A program made the position numbers and the translations under genes. DNA of 27,954 nucleotides from DASWJQ01 sp036397095. Its GTDB lineage: Bacteria > Chloroflexota > Anaerolineae > Anaerolineales > E44-bin32. Positions 6,136-14,161 of the stretch are shown here, piece by piece. Where the stretch lies: assembly GCA_036397095.1 (NCBI GenBank), contig DASWJQ010000132.1:1-27954 (forward strand). Reading direction: 5' to 3'. The notes beneath the pieces are model-generated. The model was not told the DNA's origin, did no database searches, and saw nothing but the letters and a program-made list of their open reading frames with translations. Numbering within the stretch: the first letter of the stretch is position 1; every line of letters begins with the position of its first letter.

Positions 6136-8091
6136 TCATTTGTACTTTGAGCGGTTGCGGATCCAGTTGGGGATGCCGCCGGCCACCAGTACCTGGCGCT
6201 CCCGTTGGCTTAATTCCAAGCGGCAGGCGATCGTGAGATCCTGGCCCACGACGAAGGCCGTCAGATGGTCGGCGCCACCGGCGATGGCCTGGCTGACGCC
6301 TTCGAACCGTAATATGTCATCCTGCGCCAGCCGATCGTAGCTGCCGCGCTCAACCAGCGTGCAGGGGATGACGCCGAAGTTGATCAGGTTCTGATGGTGG
6401 ATGCGGGCGAAGCCCTTGGCCAGCACCAGGCGCAGTCCCAGATAACGAGGCGCGATGGCGGCGTGTTCGCGGCTCGAGCCCTGACCGTAGTTATCACCGC
6501 CGAGTACGGCATGCCCACCCTGGTCGCGAACGGCACGGGCCCGCTCGGCGTAGGTCGGGTCGACGATCTCGAAGGCGAACTGGCTGATGCGGGGGATGTT
6601 GCTGCGGAACGGCAGGATGCGGGAGCCGGCCGGCAGGATTTCATCGGTCGACAGGTCGTCGCCAACCTTGAGCAAGATCGGGAGTTCCAGCAGGTCCGGG
6701 GCCGGCCCGAATGCCGGCAAGGACAGGATATTGGGCCCCCTGACCAGTTCGACCCCAGCGGCTTCGTCGGGCGGGAGAGGCGCCAGCAGCGTTTCGGTGT
6801 TGACCTTTCGCGTGGCCGGCAGTTCCACCGTAGGGTAGTCCGCCCCGAGGCGACGCGGATCAGTGATGACCCCGGTCAAGGCAGAGGCGGCCGCCGTCTC
6901 CGGGCTGCACAAATAGACGCTGTCTTCCCGGGTGCCTGAGCGCCCGGGGAAGTTGCGCGGCACGGTGCGCAGGCTGATCCGGCCGGTGGCCGGCGCCTGG
7001 CCCATGCCGATGCAGCCATTGCAGCCGGCCTGGTGCAGCCGAGCGCCGGCGCGGATCAGGGCGGCCAACGCGCCGCTGTCCACCAGTTCTTCGAGCAATT
7101 GGCGGGACGTCGGGTTAATGTCGAACGACACGCCGTTGGCAACCTGACGGCCACCGACCATCCGGGCCACGATGGCAAAATCGCGATAGCCGGGGTTGGC
7201 CGAAGAGCCAACGTAGCTCTGGTAAATCGGACGGCCGGCAACCTGGCTGACCGGCACCACATTGCCGGGGCTGCTGGGCAGCGCAATCAGCGGCTCGAGT
7301 TGACCCAGGTCGAGCTCCTCAACCCGGTCGTAGCTGGCATCGTCATCGGCGGTCAGCTCCGTCCAAGCACTGCCGCGCAGCTGACTCTCGAGGAAGCGGC
7401 GTGTCTCGGCGTCCGACGGAAACACGGTTGAGGTGGCGCCAAGCTCGGTCCCCATGTTGGCGATCACATGCCGATCCATCGCCGCCAACGACTCCAATCC
7501 GGGGCCGAAGTATTCAATGACGTAGCCCAGACCACCATCGACATCGTAGCGTCGCAGCATTTCCAGGATGACATCCTTGGCGCTGACCCAGTCCGGCAGC
7601 TCGCCCGTGAGACGCACGCCCCACACCCGCGGCATCTTGAGGTAGTAGGGTTCACCGGCCATGGCCATGGCAACATCCAGCCCGCCGGCGCCCATCGCCA
7701 GCATGCCGAGCGAACCGGCCGCCGGCGTGTGGCTGTCGGATCCGATCAAAGTCCTGCCCGGAATGCCAAAACGCTGCATGTGGACCGGGTGGCTGACGCC
7801 ATTGCCCGCCCGGCTGAACCACAAGCCGAATCGTTGGCTGGCGCTTTCTAGGAAAAGGTGGTCATCGGGGTTTTTGAAGTCAGCCTGAATTAGGTTGTGG
7901 TCGACATATTGGACCGAAACCTCGGTGTGGACTCGGTCGAGGTCCATCGCCTCGAGCTCGAGCATCACCAGAGTGCCGGTCGCATCCTGGGTCAGCGTTT
8001 GATCGATGCGCAGGCCGATCTCTTCACCCGGCTGCATTTCTCCTTCGACCATATGCGCCTCGATGATCTTTTGGGTGACATTCGAGCCCAT
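6136..8091 (-). CDS. Aconitate hydratase (short bacterial type)
   Basis: A 651-residue aconitase-family enzyme (citrate to isocitrate, TCA cycle). Conserved blocks are GSDSHTPAAGSLGMLAMGAGGLDVA (about 117-141), AGCNGCIGMGQAP (about 356-368, with two cluster Cys as CxxC), and the swivel domain with GDNYGQGSSREHAA (about 532-545). The start at ATG 8091 is chosen because AGGAG is 6 bases away; the frame extends two codons to a TTG. The length fits the compact 640-660 residue aconitase group rather than AcnA/AcnB. Where the usual third cluster ligand sits (IGSCTN in mitochondrial aconitase) this protein has VGSSAN. It lies downstream of gap but behind a probable terminator. A homoaconitase-like role cannot be excluded by eye. 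Confidence 0.88.
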   Translation of the reverse strand: MGSNVTQKIIEAHMVEGEMQPGEEIGLRIDQTLTQDATGTLVMLELEAMDLDRVHTEVSVQYVDHNLIQADFKNPDDHLFLESASQRFGLWFSRAGNGVSHPVHMQRFGIPGRTLIGSDSHTPAAGSLGMLAMGAGGLDVAMAMAGEPYYLKMPRVWGVRLTGELPDWVSAKDVILEMLRRYDVDGGLGYVIEYFGPGLESLAAMDRHVIANMGTELGATSTVFPSDAETRRFLESQLRGSAWTELTADDDASYDRVEELDLGQLEPLIALPSSPGNVVPVSQVAGRPIYQSYVGSSANPGYRDFAIVARMVGGRQVANGVSFDINPTSRQLLEELVDSGALAALIRAGARLHQAGCNGCIGMGQAPATGRISLRTVPRNFPGRSGTREDSVYLCSPETAAASALTGVITDPRRLGADYPTVELPATRKVNTETLLAPLPPDEAAGVELVRGPNILSLPAFGPAPDLLELPILLKVGDDLSTDEILPAGSRILPFRSNIPRISQFAFEIVDPTYAERARAVRDQGGHAVLGGDNYGQGSSREHAAIAPRYLGLRLVLAKGFARIHHQNLINFGVIPCTLVERGSYDRLAQDDILRFEGVSQAIAGGADHLTAFVVGQDLTIACRLELSQRERQVLVAGGIPNWIRNRSKYK

Positions 8092-8183
8092 CGGCAACTC
8101 CTGCCTTCCTCCTAGAGTCTTCTCTGTCGGCGTGCCCCGCTCGCCGCCTTTTGCCGGCCGAGCGAAGGTTCATTGGTCGCTCA

Positions 8184-8215
8184 AAGCAACCAGCCAGAGC
8201 GTGGGCCCTGGCTGG
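8184..8215 (-). terminator. Probable terminator between gap and aconitase gene
   Basis: On the minus strand CCAGCCAGGGC and GCTCTGGCTGG (8190-8215 in + coordinates) form an 11-bp stem with one G-T pair and loop CCAC, followed by TTGCTTT. The T run is interrupted, so termination may be partial. Confidence 0.6.
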
Positions 8216-8257
8216 GGAGGTAGCAATGGAGGGGCAATCGGTCAATCGGATGAAGCT

Positions 8258-9253
8258 TTAGCCCCCCAGCATCTGGCGGGCCTGGCGCACCATCTGGTTG
8301 GTGTACCCCCACTCATTGTCATACCAGCTCATAACCTTGACCAGGTCGCCATCGACGACTTGCGTCATTTCCAGGTCGACGATCGAGGCGCGCGGGTCCC
8401 CGATAATGTCGGATGAGACCAGCGGGTCATCGGAAGCGCCGAGCACCTGCTGGTAGCGTTCGGTGACGGCTTCCTCGCGGAAGATGCCGTTGACCTCGTC
8501 GACCGAGGTTGCGCGTTCCGTGACGAACACGATGTCGGCGATCGACCCGACCGGAATCGGTGCTCGGATGGCGGCGCCGTCGAAACGCCCTGCGTACTGG
8601 GGCAGTGCTTTGGTGGTGGCGATGGCGGCGCCGGTCGTCGTTGGCACCAGGTTGGCGGCGCCCGCCCGGCCGCGGCGGACCTTCTTGGCTGGCGAGTCGA
8701 CGATGGCCTGGGACGAGGTGTAGGCGTGGATGGTGGTCATCGTCGCCTTCTTAATCCCGATACGGCGGCCCATTATCTCGACCACCGGCGAAATGCAGTT
8801 GGTCGTGCAGCTGGCGCATGACAAGATGGCCGGGTTGTCGTCGCCGGTCTGGCTGACCCCATGAACGACGGTCAGCACTTCGTCCTTGGCCGGGGCAGAT
8901 AGGATGACGTGTTTGGCGCCGGCCTCCAGGTGCTTCTCCAGGTCGGCGCGCTTGGTGAAGACGCCGGTCGATTCGATTACCAGGTCGACACCCAGCTCAC
9001 CCCATGGCAATTGGGTCGGGTCTTTCTCGCTCAGGAAGCGGATGGCGTGGCCGTCGATCGTCAGCGCGCCGTTGTCGGTCTCGACTTTCTTGCCGTAGCG
9101 GCCGTAGACCGTGTCGAAACGAAGCAGGTAGGCAATGTTGTCGAGCGGCACGATGTCGTTGACGGCAACCAGCTCCAGCCCCTCAACGTCTTCAATGATT
9201 TTGAGGGCGGCTCGGCCGATGCGGCCCAGCCCGTTGATGGCGATCTTGGCCAT
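8258..9253 (-). CDS. gap: Glyceraldehyde-3-phosphate dehydrogenase
   Basis: A 331-residue class I GAPDH starting MAKIAINGLGRIGR, with the Rossmann GxGxxG. AVNDI with Asp33 favours NAD over NADP. The catalytic Cys149 is in SCASCTTNC and the partner His176 in TIHAYTSSQ. It ends WYDNEWGYTNQMV...MLGG, so it is complete. It converts glyceraldehyde 3-phosphate to 1,3-bisphosphoglycerate in glycolysis. The start at 9253 is supported by AAGGAG 5 bases upstream. No pgk or tpi is adjacent, so gap stands alone and is probably transcribed from its own promoter in the preceding gap. Confidence 0.96.
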   Translation of the reverse strand: MAKIAINGLGRIGRAALKIIEDVEGLELVAVNDIVPLDNIAYLLRFDTVYGRYGKKVETDNGALTIDGHAIRFLSEKDPTQLPWGELGVDLVIESTGVFTKRADLEKHLEAGAKHVILSAPAKDEVLTVVHGVSQTGDDNPAILSCASCTTNCISPVVEIMGRRIGIKKATMTTIHAYTSSQAIVDSPAKKVRRGRAGAANLVPTTTGAAIATTKALPQYAGRFDGAAIRAPIPVGSIADIVFVTERATSVDEVNGIFREEAVTERYQQVLGASDDPLVSSDIIGDPRASIVDLEMTQVVDGDLVKVMSWYDNEWGYTNQMVRQARQMLGG

Positions 9254-9633
9254 GGTGGCTCCTTCCATGTCTGGCAGCGTGCGCTGGTGTGTACACCTAT
9301 CCTAACCGCGAAGCTGCCGACCGGCACTGGTTTGCGCCGAGGGATTCAGTGGAGCAGATAGCGAAGTGGGGGCGATAGGCTGTCTTGGTGCGTGTCGGCG
9401 GGATCGAGGAGCAGGACCTCGGCGCTGATCAGATAGGCGGCTGCAGCGTCCTGGTCGAGCGCATCGGAGCGACCGGCCCCCGGTTTTCGCCCAAAGCGCC
9501 AGCCGTGTTGAACGCAATGGGCACACAAGCAACGGCCATAGCTCCAATTCCTTCCTGATCGGCTGGGTTCACCCTTAAGCTTACCGGGCGATCCTTACGA
9601 GGTGTCAGGGGCGACAAAGGAGCCGGCGCAGGT
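9254..9633. other. Intergenic stretch without a convincing gene
   Basis: These 380 bases separate gap from the CPBP protease gene. The gap promoter should be in the left part, but I cannot pick clear -35/-10 boxes. A short minus-strand frame (9346-9528) contains C-x-x-C (CAHCVQHGW) but has only a TTG start and no ribosome binding site. It may be a remnant. Confidence 0.5.
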
Positions 9634-10638
9634 TCACCTCCGCATTTCGACGTCATGGGACGCGCGTGGCGCCAGCAAGACGTCGGCCGCCATGTGGGGA
9701 ACTGGGGGCGCACCCATCGCTGCTGGTTGGTGGCCGCCGGTTACGTACCACACCAGCAGCGCACCCAGACCCATGGCCGCGAAGCCGGTCAGACCGGCTT
9801 CTGGGCCGAAGGCTCCGCCGGTGATCAGGGCCGGGCCGCTGACGGTTTGTTGGATCAGGTGGAAGCCCCCGGTGCCGCTGACGGGGAAACCGAATACGGT
9901 GCCCTGGAAGAAGTTCCAGCCGATGTGCAGCCCGATAGGTAGCCACAGTTGTCGGGTGCGCAGCCAGGCGTAGGCCAGGAACAAGCCGGCGAGGAAGATG
10001 CCGAGGGCGGACTGCCAGCTGGCTCCCGGATTGCCGGCGTGGAGCAGGGCAAAGATCAAGGAGGTCAAACCAATCGCCCACGGCGCCCCGATCGACTCGG
10101 CAAGATTCTGGAGCTGGTAACCGCGCGTCAACAATTCCTCGTAGAAACCGACCGCCAGGAAAACCAGGAGCCCGAAGAGCAGGCCGAGCAGCGTCCCGCT
10201 CCATCCCAGCGACTGGAATGACCAGACCTGGAAATCGAGCCAACCGGCGATCCACTCGAACAAGTAAATCAGGCCAAACAGCGGCAGCGGAATCAAAATC
10301 CCCAGCAGGAGCTGGTTGCGGGCTCGCGGGTCATACTCGAACCCCAGCGAGGCAAACGACCGTCGATCGAGGAAACGCCGCGCCAGCCAAGTGGCCAAGG
10401 TGATGGCCGGCAAGGCGGTGGCGACCGAGATGCCCATTTGGCTGATCGGCGTGCTGACGGCCTGTTCGCCCAGTAGAACGGCGACGAGCAAGAAGCCGAT
10501 CAGCGTGAAGCCGCCGGTCAGAACGATCACCAGCACCCAGTGCAGCAGCAAGCGCCAACCGGAGCGCAACCGACCATCGGGCGAGAAGAAGAACCTTCGC
10601 AAGAAGTTGGGCTGGCGGTCGGAAGTTGAGTCCGTCAT
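9634..10638 (-). CDS. CPBP-family intramembrane metalloprotease
   Basis: A 334-residue integral membrane protein with about eight hydrophobic segments. It carries the CPBP (Rce1-like, CAAX protease and bacteriocin-processing) motifs in order: YEELLTRG with Glu167-Glu168, FALLHAGN with His200, and GLHIGWNF with His238. These are the metal/water-activating residues of Rce1-type proteases. Family members cleave membrane-associated peptides or confer bacteriocin self-immunity; the substrate here is unknown. The start lies 15 bases after the stop of sthA, so the two are probably cotranscribed. The last 45 residues, after the final helix, are Ala/Pro-rich and not part of the fold. Confidence 0.88.
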   Translation of the reverse strand: MTDSTSDRQPNFLRRFFFSPDGRLRSGWRLLLHWVLVIVLTGGFTLIGFLLVAVLLGEQAVSTPISQMGISVATALPAITLATWLARRFLDRRSFASLGFEYDPRARNQLLLGILIPLPLFGLIYLFEWIAGWLDFQVWSFQSLGWSGTLLGLLFGLLVFLAVGFYEELLTRGYQLQNLAESIGAPWAIGLTSLIFALLHAGNPGASWQSALGIFLAGLFLAYAWLRTRQLWLPIGLHIGWNFFQGTVFGFPVSGTGGFHLIQQTVSGPALITGGAFGPEAGLTGFAAMGLGALLVWYVTGGHQPAAMGAPPVPHMAADVLLAPRASHDVEMRR

Positions 10639-10653
10639 GGGGTCTCCTGGGGC

Positions 10654-12060
10654 TCAGGGATTGAGACGATTGATCCCGTCGAAGGCGGCCGTCTTATAGC
10701 ATTCGGCCAACGTCGGGTAATTGAATACGGTGTTGATGAAGTAGTCGATCGGGCCGCCGAAGGACAGGACCGACTGACCGATATGGACCAGCTCGCTGGC
10801 GCCCTCACCGATGATGTGGATGCCCAGCAGGCGATGGTTCTCACGATGAAACAGCAGCTTGAGCAGTCCGATTTCGTCGCCGATGATCTGGCCGCGGGCG
10901 ATCTCACGATACTGGGCCTTGCCGACCTCGTAGGGGATGGCCTCGTCGGTCAGTTCTTCCTCGTTGCGGCCGACGGTTGAGATTTCGGGGATGGTGTACA
11001 CCCCATAGGGAAAGAGGGCCTTGACCGACTCGGCCTCGATGCCGAAAGCGTGGCAGGCCGCCAGGCGACCCTGTTCCATCGAAGTGGCGGCCAGGCTGGG
11101 AAAGCCAATCACGTCGCCCACGGCGTAGATGTGGTCGACCTGTGTTTGGTAGTGCTCGTTGACCTGCAACCGACCGCGCTCGTCGGCCGCTAACCCAGCC
11201 CGCTCCAACTCGAGGCGGTTGGTGGCGCCGGTCCGTCCGATGCAGTGGAGCGCCTTATCTGCGGTGACTTGCTTGCCGCTCTCCAGCAGCAGACGAACGT
11301 GAGGCTGCCCGGCGTTGTCGGCAGGTTCGATGGCGGTGACCGTCTCGCCAAGGCGGAAGGTTACGCGGTACTGGCGCAGGTGGTAAATGAGCGCATCGAT
11401 AATCTCTTCGTCGATGAAAGGGAGCAAGCGTTGGCGGGCATCAATCACGGTCACCCGGACGCCGAGCGCAGCGAAGATGCTGGCGTATTCAAGGCCGATG
11501 ACACCGCCGCCGACAACGGCCAGCGTCCTGGGGATCCGATCGAGTTCGAGCACGTCATCGCTGGCGAAGACGCGCGTGCCGTCGAAGGGAATGTTGGGCG
11601 GGCGGGTCGGCCGGGTGCCGACGGCGATCACAATGTGGGCGGCGCTGGCTTCCCATTGGCTGCCCCCGTCGGCCGGTCGCAGGCGCAGGCGGTGTTCGTC
11701 GAGGAAACTGGCTTCGGCTGCCAGCAAGGCGACGTCGTTGCGCTGCAGCTGGTGGCGAATGACGTCGATTTCATGCTGGATCACGTGCTGGGCGCGGAAG
11801 AGGAGATCCTCCATCGTGATCTCGTCTTTTACCTTGTACGAGGCGCCATACAGACCGCGCTCGCGGTAGCCGGACAGGTGAAGAGCGGCCTCGCGCAACG
11901 TCTTGCTGGGGATGGTACCGGTGTTGATACAGACGCCGCCGACCACGGTGCGCCGCTCGGCAATAGCGACGCGCTTGCCGGCCTTGGCGGCCTGGATGGC
12001 GGCGCGCTGCCCGGCCGGGCCAGAGCCGATCACCAGCATGTCGTAGTCGTAGGGGCCCAT
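10654..12060 (-). CDS. sthA: Soluble pyridine nucleotide transhydrogenase (Si-specific)
   Basis: A 468-residue FAD-dependent oxidoreductase. It has an N-terminal FAD motif (VIGSGPAGQRAAIQAAKAG), a second dinucleotide fold (VVGGGVIGLEYASIFAALG, about 178-196) and the ATG-like AVGDVIG FAD motif near 310. The active-site segment is GGVCINTGTIPSKT: the first Cys (C44) is present, but the second Cys of dihydrolipoamide or glutathione reductases is Thr. This is the mark of SthA. SthA transfers hydride between NADPH and NAD+, balancing redox pools. I choose ATG 12060; a GTG four codons upstream (12072) is also possible. Mercuric reductase-like relatives are less likely, given NTGT and the C-terminal FDGINRL ending. 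Confidence 0.9.
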   Translation of the reverse strand: MGPYDYDMLVIGSGPAGQRAAIQAAKAGKRVAIAERRTVVGGVCINTGTIPSKTLREAALHLSGYRERGLYGASYKVKDEITMEDLLFRAQHVIQHEIDVIRHQLQRNDVALLAAEASFLDEHRLRLRPADGGSQWEASAAHIVIAVGTRPTRPPNIPFDGTRVFASDDVLELDRIPRTLAVVGGGVIGLEYASIFAALGVRVTVIDARQRLLPFIDEEIIDALIYHLRQYRVTFRLGETVTAIEPADNAGQPHVRLLLESGKQVTADKALHCIGRTGATNRLELERAGLAADERGRLQVNEHYQTQVDHIYAVGDVIGFPSLAATSMEQGRLAACHAFGIEAESVKALFPYGVYTIPEISTVGRNEEELTDEAIPYEVGKAQYREIARGQIIGDEIGLLKLLFHRENHRLLGIHIIGEGASELVHIGQSVLSFGGPIDYFINTVFNYPTLAECYKTAAFDGINRLNP

Positions 12061-12119
12061 AAACCTCAGCACTCGTCGGCGGCAGGATCAGGTTTCATGA
12101 TACAGGAGAACTGGCAACC

Positions 12120-12157
12120 GGACCCCGGGGGTCCTAAGACGACTGACCTCCGAGGTC
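12120..12157. repeat. REP-like palindromes downstream of the RAYT gene
   Basis: Two short palindromes are present: GGACCCCGGGGGTCC (12120-12134, arms of 7) and GACCTCCGAGGTC (12145-12157, arms of 6). The second is the same sequence, read in reverse, as the palindromes on the other side of the transposase gene. They lie between the transposase stop and the sthA start. Confidence 0.75.
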
Positions 12158-12170
12158 CACCGACCAAGGT

Positions 12171-12779
12171 TTAAGGGAGATTGTCCCCGAGTGGACCTCG
12201 GAGGTCCGAATCAGGACGTTCGAGGGCCGCAAGATATCGTCCGTAATCCGTCCCGGGTGGAAGAAGATCAAGAACTGGTCTTGGATCGATGAGACCCTTC
12301 TTGGGGTGCTTTGTGAAGAGCTGAAAACTCGAATAGGGCCAACCCTCAGGTTCCTGAACCAAGCCCGCTGAGACCGGGTTCCGATGGATGTAGTTGGCTG
12401 CGGCCAGGAGCTGCGCATCCGTGCGGATACGTTTGGCGCCAAATGCGCCCTCGAAGAGGACCCCACTTCGACCCCTGCATCGGTTAAACCATTTGGTGTA
12501 GGAGACCGACAGTCGCATCATGGAGTGGCTGAGCTCAGATATTTGCTGTTTTCCCGCCGTTCGTTTTGGGTGGTCTTCCAGTAGGTGAACCAAGAAGTGA
12601 TAATGGTTCGGCATCAGGCAGAATGCTACCAAGTCAACGACTGGCAGCAGATAGTCCTGAAGGCGCTTCAAGAACTGCTGGCAATCCCCGTCCTCTATGA
12701 AGATGGAAACGCGGTTATTCCCCCGATTGAACAAGTGGTAGTAGCCGTTTTCGACGAACTGCGTCTTGCGCCGCGGCAT
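12171..12779 (-). CDS. REP-associated tyrosine transposase (RAYT, Y1_Tnp)
   Basis: A 202-residue protein of the IS200-like Y1 transposase superfamily. N-terminal GYYHLFNRGNNR is typical of RAYTs. The HUH metal site is MPNHYHFLV (His59, His61) and the catalytic Tyr candidate is Tyr94 in SVSYTKWFNR, followed by the RAYT block RSGVLFEGAFGAKRI (about 104-118) and YIHRNPVSAGLV (130-141). RAYTs bind and nick REP palindromes and are thought to spread them. Here GACCTCGGAGGTC palindromes flank the gene, and one lies inside its last codons (12193-12207). This suggests that the C-terminal tail is encoded by the repeat itself. The gene appears intact and starts at ATG 12779 after a GGGGG stretch. Confidence 0.9.
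   Translation of the reverse strand: MPRRKTQFVENGYYHLFNRGNNRVSIFIEDGDCQQFLKRLQDYLLPVVDLVAFCLMPNHYHFLVHLLEDHPKRTAGKQQISELSHSMMRLSVSYTKWFNRCRGRSGVLFEGAFGAKRIRTDAQLLAAANYIHRNPVSAGLVQEPEGWPYSSFQLFTKHPKKGLIDPRPVLDLLPPGTDYGRYLAALERPDSDLRGPLGDNLP
12193..12226. repeat. REP doublet inside the 3' end of the RAYT gene
   Basis: GGACCTCGGAGGTCC (12193-12207) is followed by a degenerate second unit. The whole stretch aligns with the doublet at 12805-12839 on the other side of the gene, identical over the first 14 bases and about half identical after that. Confidence 0.7.
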
Positions 12780-12804
12780 CGTTCATCCCCCTTCTGAACA
12801 GTTG

Positions 12805-12839
12805 GGACCTCGGAGGTCTGGATTAGAACCTCGGAGGTC
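12805..12839. repeat. REP doublet upstream of the RAYT gene
   Basis: Two tandem palindromes, GGACCTCGGAGGTC (12805-12818) and AACCTCGGAGGTC (12827-12839), are spaced 21 bases start to start. They lie between the RAYT start and the stop of the next minus-strand gene at 12851, so they could also act as a transcript-end hairpin for that operon. Confidence 0.8.
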
Positions 12840-12850
12840 GCATAGTCATC

Positions 12851-14161
12851 CTACTCGCTCATCTCCCGCATGTAGGCCTCGATCGAAGCTACCGCCATCA
12901 ACCGATCGCGAAAGAACTCATTGACCAGCACCATCACCCGGTCGCGGGCGGCGCCGACTGTCTCACTCCAACCCGCACCCAGGTTGACTTCGGCCAATCC
13001 GGTCTTGAGGGCCAACAGCTGGCGGACTAGCTCACGCTCATCTTCACCGTCCAGCGTCTGCACAACCGACAGGATCAGCTCGTCGGCCTGGCGCTGCAAC
13101 GTCTCCGGCGGAATCTGATGCCCGCCGGCGGCCACGTCTTCAAGCGTCCGGATCAAAGACCAGACCTGGTAGAGCATTGTGGCCGGCTCGTCGAACAATT
13201 CGCGGACGTAGGCGGCCTCCTGGTAACGGCCGGTCAGCCGAAAAACGTTGTACATGCGCTTGGCCGCCTTGCCATAGTTGGGAGACTTGGTCAGGTACTT
13301 GCGCACCTCGCCTTCCAACTGCTCGACATACGAATCCAAGGCGTCGGCCGAGACATGCTTGGCCAGCTTGGAGAAGATCGGGATCGACTCGGCATCCAGA
13401 TACACCTCCTGGAAGTAGGGGTCGAGGTAGCCGTCGAGCGGGGTGATCGAGCCGTCCGGCGCTTGCCAGGTGACGTCGAGCATGTTGCTGGCGTTGGCTA
13501 ACTGGCCGCGCAGCGGATCGGCCACCACCCAGTCCAGTTTGACCCAGCCACTGTCCCGGGCCGCCTCGCCCCACTCGAGCCGAAAGGCGGTGCCATCGCG
13601 GCGGAAGGTATCGATATAGCCGGCCTCAATCTCATCAGGCGCCCACGAGATGGGCGTCCCGGCCGCCCGCTCCTTGCCGTCGTGGACCAAATCTTCGGGA
13701 TACGAACCGAACTTGGCCTCAATGAGCTGATACGTTTCGCCCTGGCGGGTGGCAAGCGCCTTATCGCGCAGGATGGTGGCCAGCAGCTGGCAGGCCTCGT
13801 CCAGGCTGTCGGCCAGGATATTGACGCGTTCGAAAAAGTCACAATCGCCCGGGTAGGTCTGGATCTTGGATTGGGCGGCCGAGCCCGAGAGCGCCAGCGC
13901 CGTCTCGACCATGCCCGGTTGGTCGGGGATCTCGACCAGGCTGCCGATGCGGCGAAAGCGGTCAAGTTCTGCTGGCTCGAAGTCGAGCATGGTCACCTTG
14001 TGGCCGAACACGCCGGCTCGTTCATCGACCACAACCTGATCGTCGCCTCCGGCGGCCATCGCCGCCAGCCACTGCAAGGCCTCGCTTTCATCCAGCTCGA
14101 CGCCAAGGCGCCGGGCCGACTCCAGAATAAGTTCCAGATCGCCGGAGGGTGTGTCGGTCAT
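12851..14161 (-). CDS. Unknown protein with nucleotidyltransferase-like motif
   Basis: A 436-residue soluble protein that I cannot assign to a named family. The most distinctive segment is LSGSAAQSKIQTYPGDCDFFERVNI (about 91-115). A Gly-Ser turn is followed by an acidic D-x-D in PGDCDFFE, the layout of Pol-beta-type nucleotidyltransferase active sites. A further Asp/Glu-rich stretch and helical segments follow (SYVEQLEGEVRKYLTKSPNYGKAAKRMYNVFRL, about 272-305). The start codon overlaps the stop of the upstream exonuclease gene (14158-14161), so the two are translationally coupled. It is the last gene of a five-gene operon. Function is unknown; nucleotide transfer is only a hypothesis. Confidence 0.75.
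   Translation of the reverse strand: MTDTPSGDLELILESARRLGVELDESEALQWLAAMAAGGDDQVVVDERAGVFGHKVTMLDFEPAELDRFRRIGSLVEIPDQPGMVETALALSGSAAQSKIQTYPGDCDFFERVNILADSLDEACQLLATILRDKALATRQGETYQLIEAKFGSYPEDLVHDGKERAAGTPISWAPDEIEAGYIDTFRRDGTAFRLEWGEAARDSGWVKLDWVVADPLRGQLANASNMLDVTWQAPDGSITPLDGYLDPYFQEVYLDAESIPIFSKLAKHVSADALDSYVEQLEGEVRKYLTKSPNYGKAAKRMYNVFRLTGRYQEAAYVRELFDEPATMLYQVWSLIRTLEDVAAGGHQIPPETLQRQADELILSVVQTLDGEDERELVRQLLALKTGLAEVNLGAGWSETVGAARDRVMVLVNEFFRDRLMAVASIEAYMREMSE

Noticed and set aside
9288..9297. Short palindrome GTGTACAC upstream of gap
   Set aside because: Eight bases of symmetry occur often by chance, and no promoter boxes could be placed relative to it.
9346..9528. Short minus-strand frame with a CxxC (CAHCVQHGW) in the gap-CPBP gap
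   Set aside because: Only a TTG start, no ribosome binding site, and no recognised family. It may be a remnant but cannot be supported as a gene.
11245..12174. A 309-codon + strand open frame opposite sthA
   Set aside because: It lies antisense to the conserved sthA gene, with no recognisable domain and no ribosome binding site.
12120..12839. CRISPR-like reading of the GACCTCGGAGGTC repeats
   Set aside because: The repeats are short palindromes at irregular spacing around a RAYT gene, without regular spacers or cas genes; they are REP elements.
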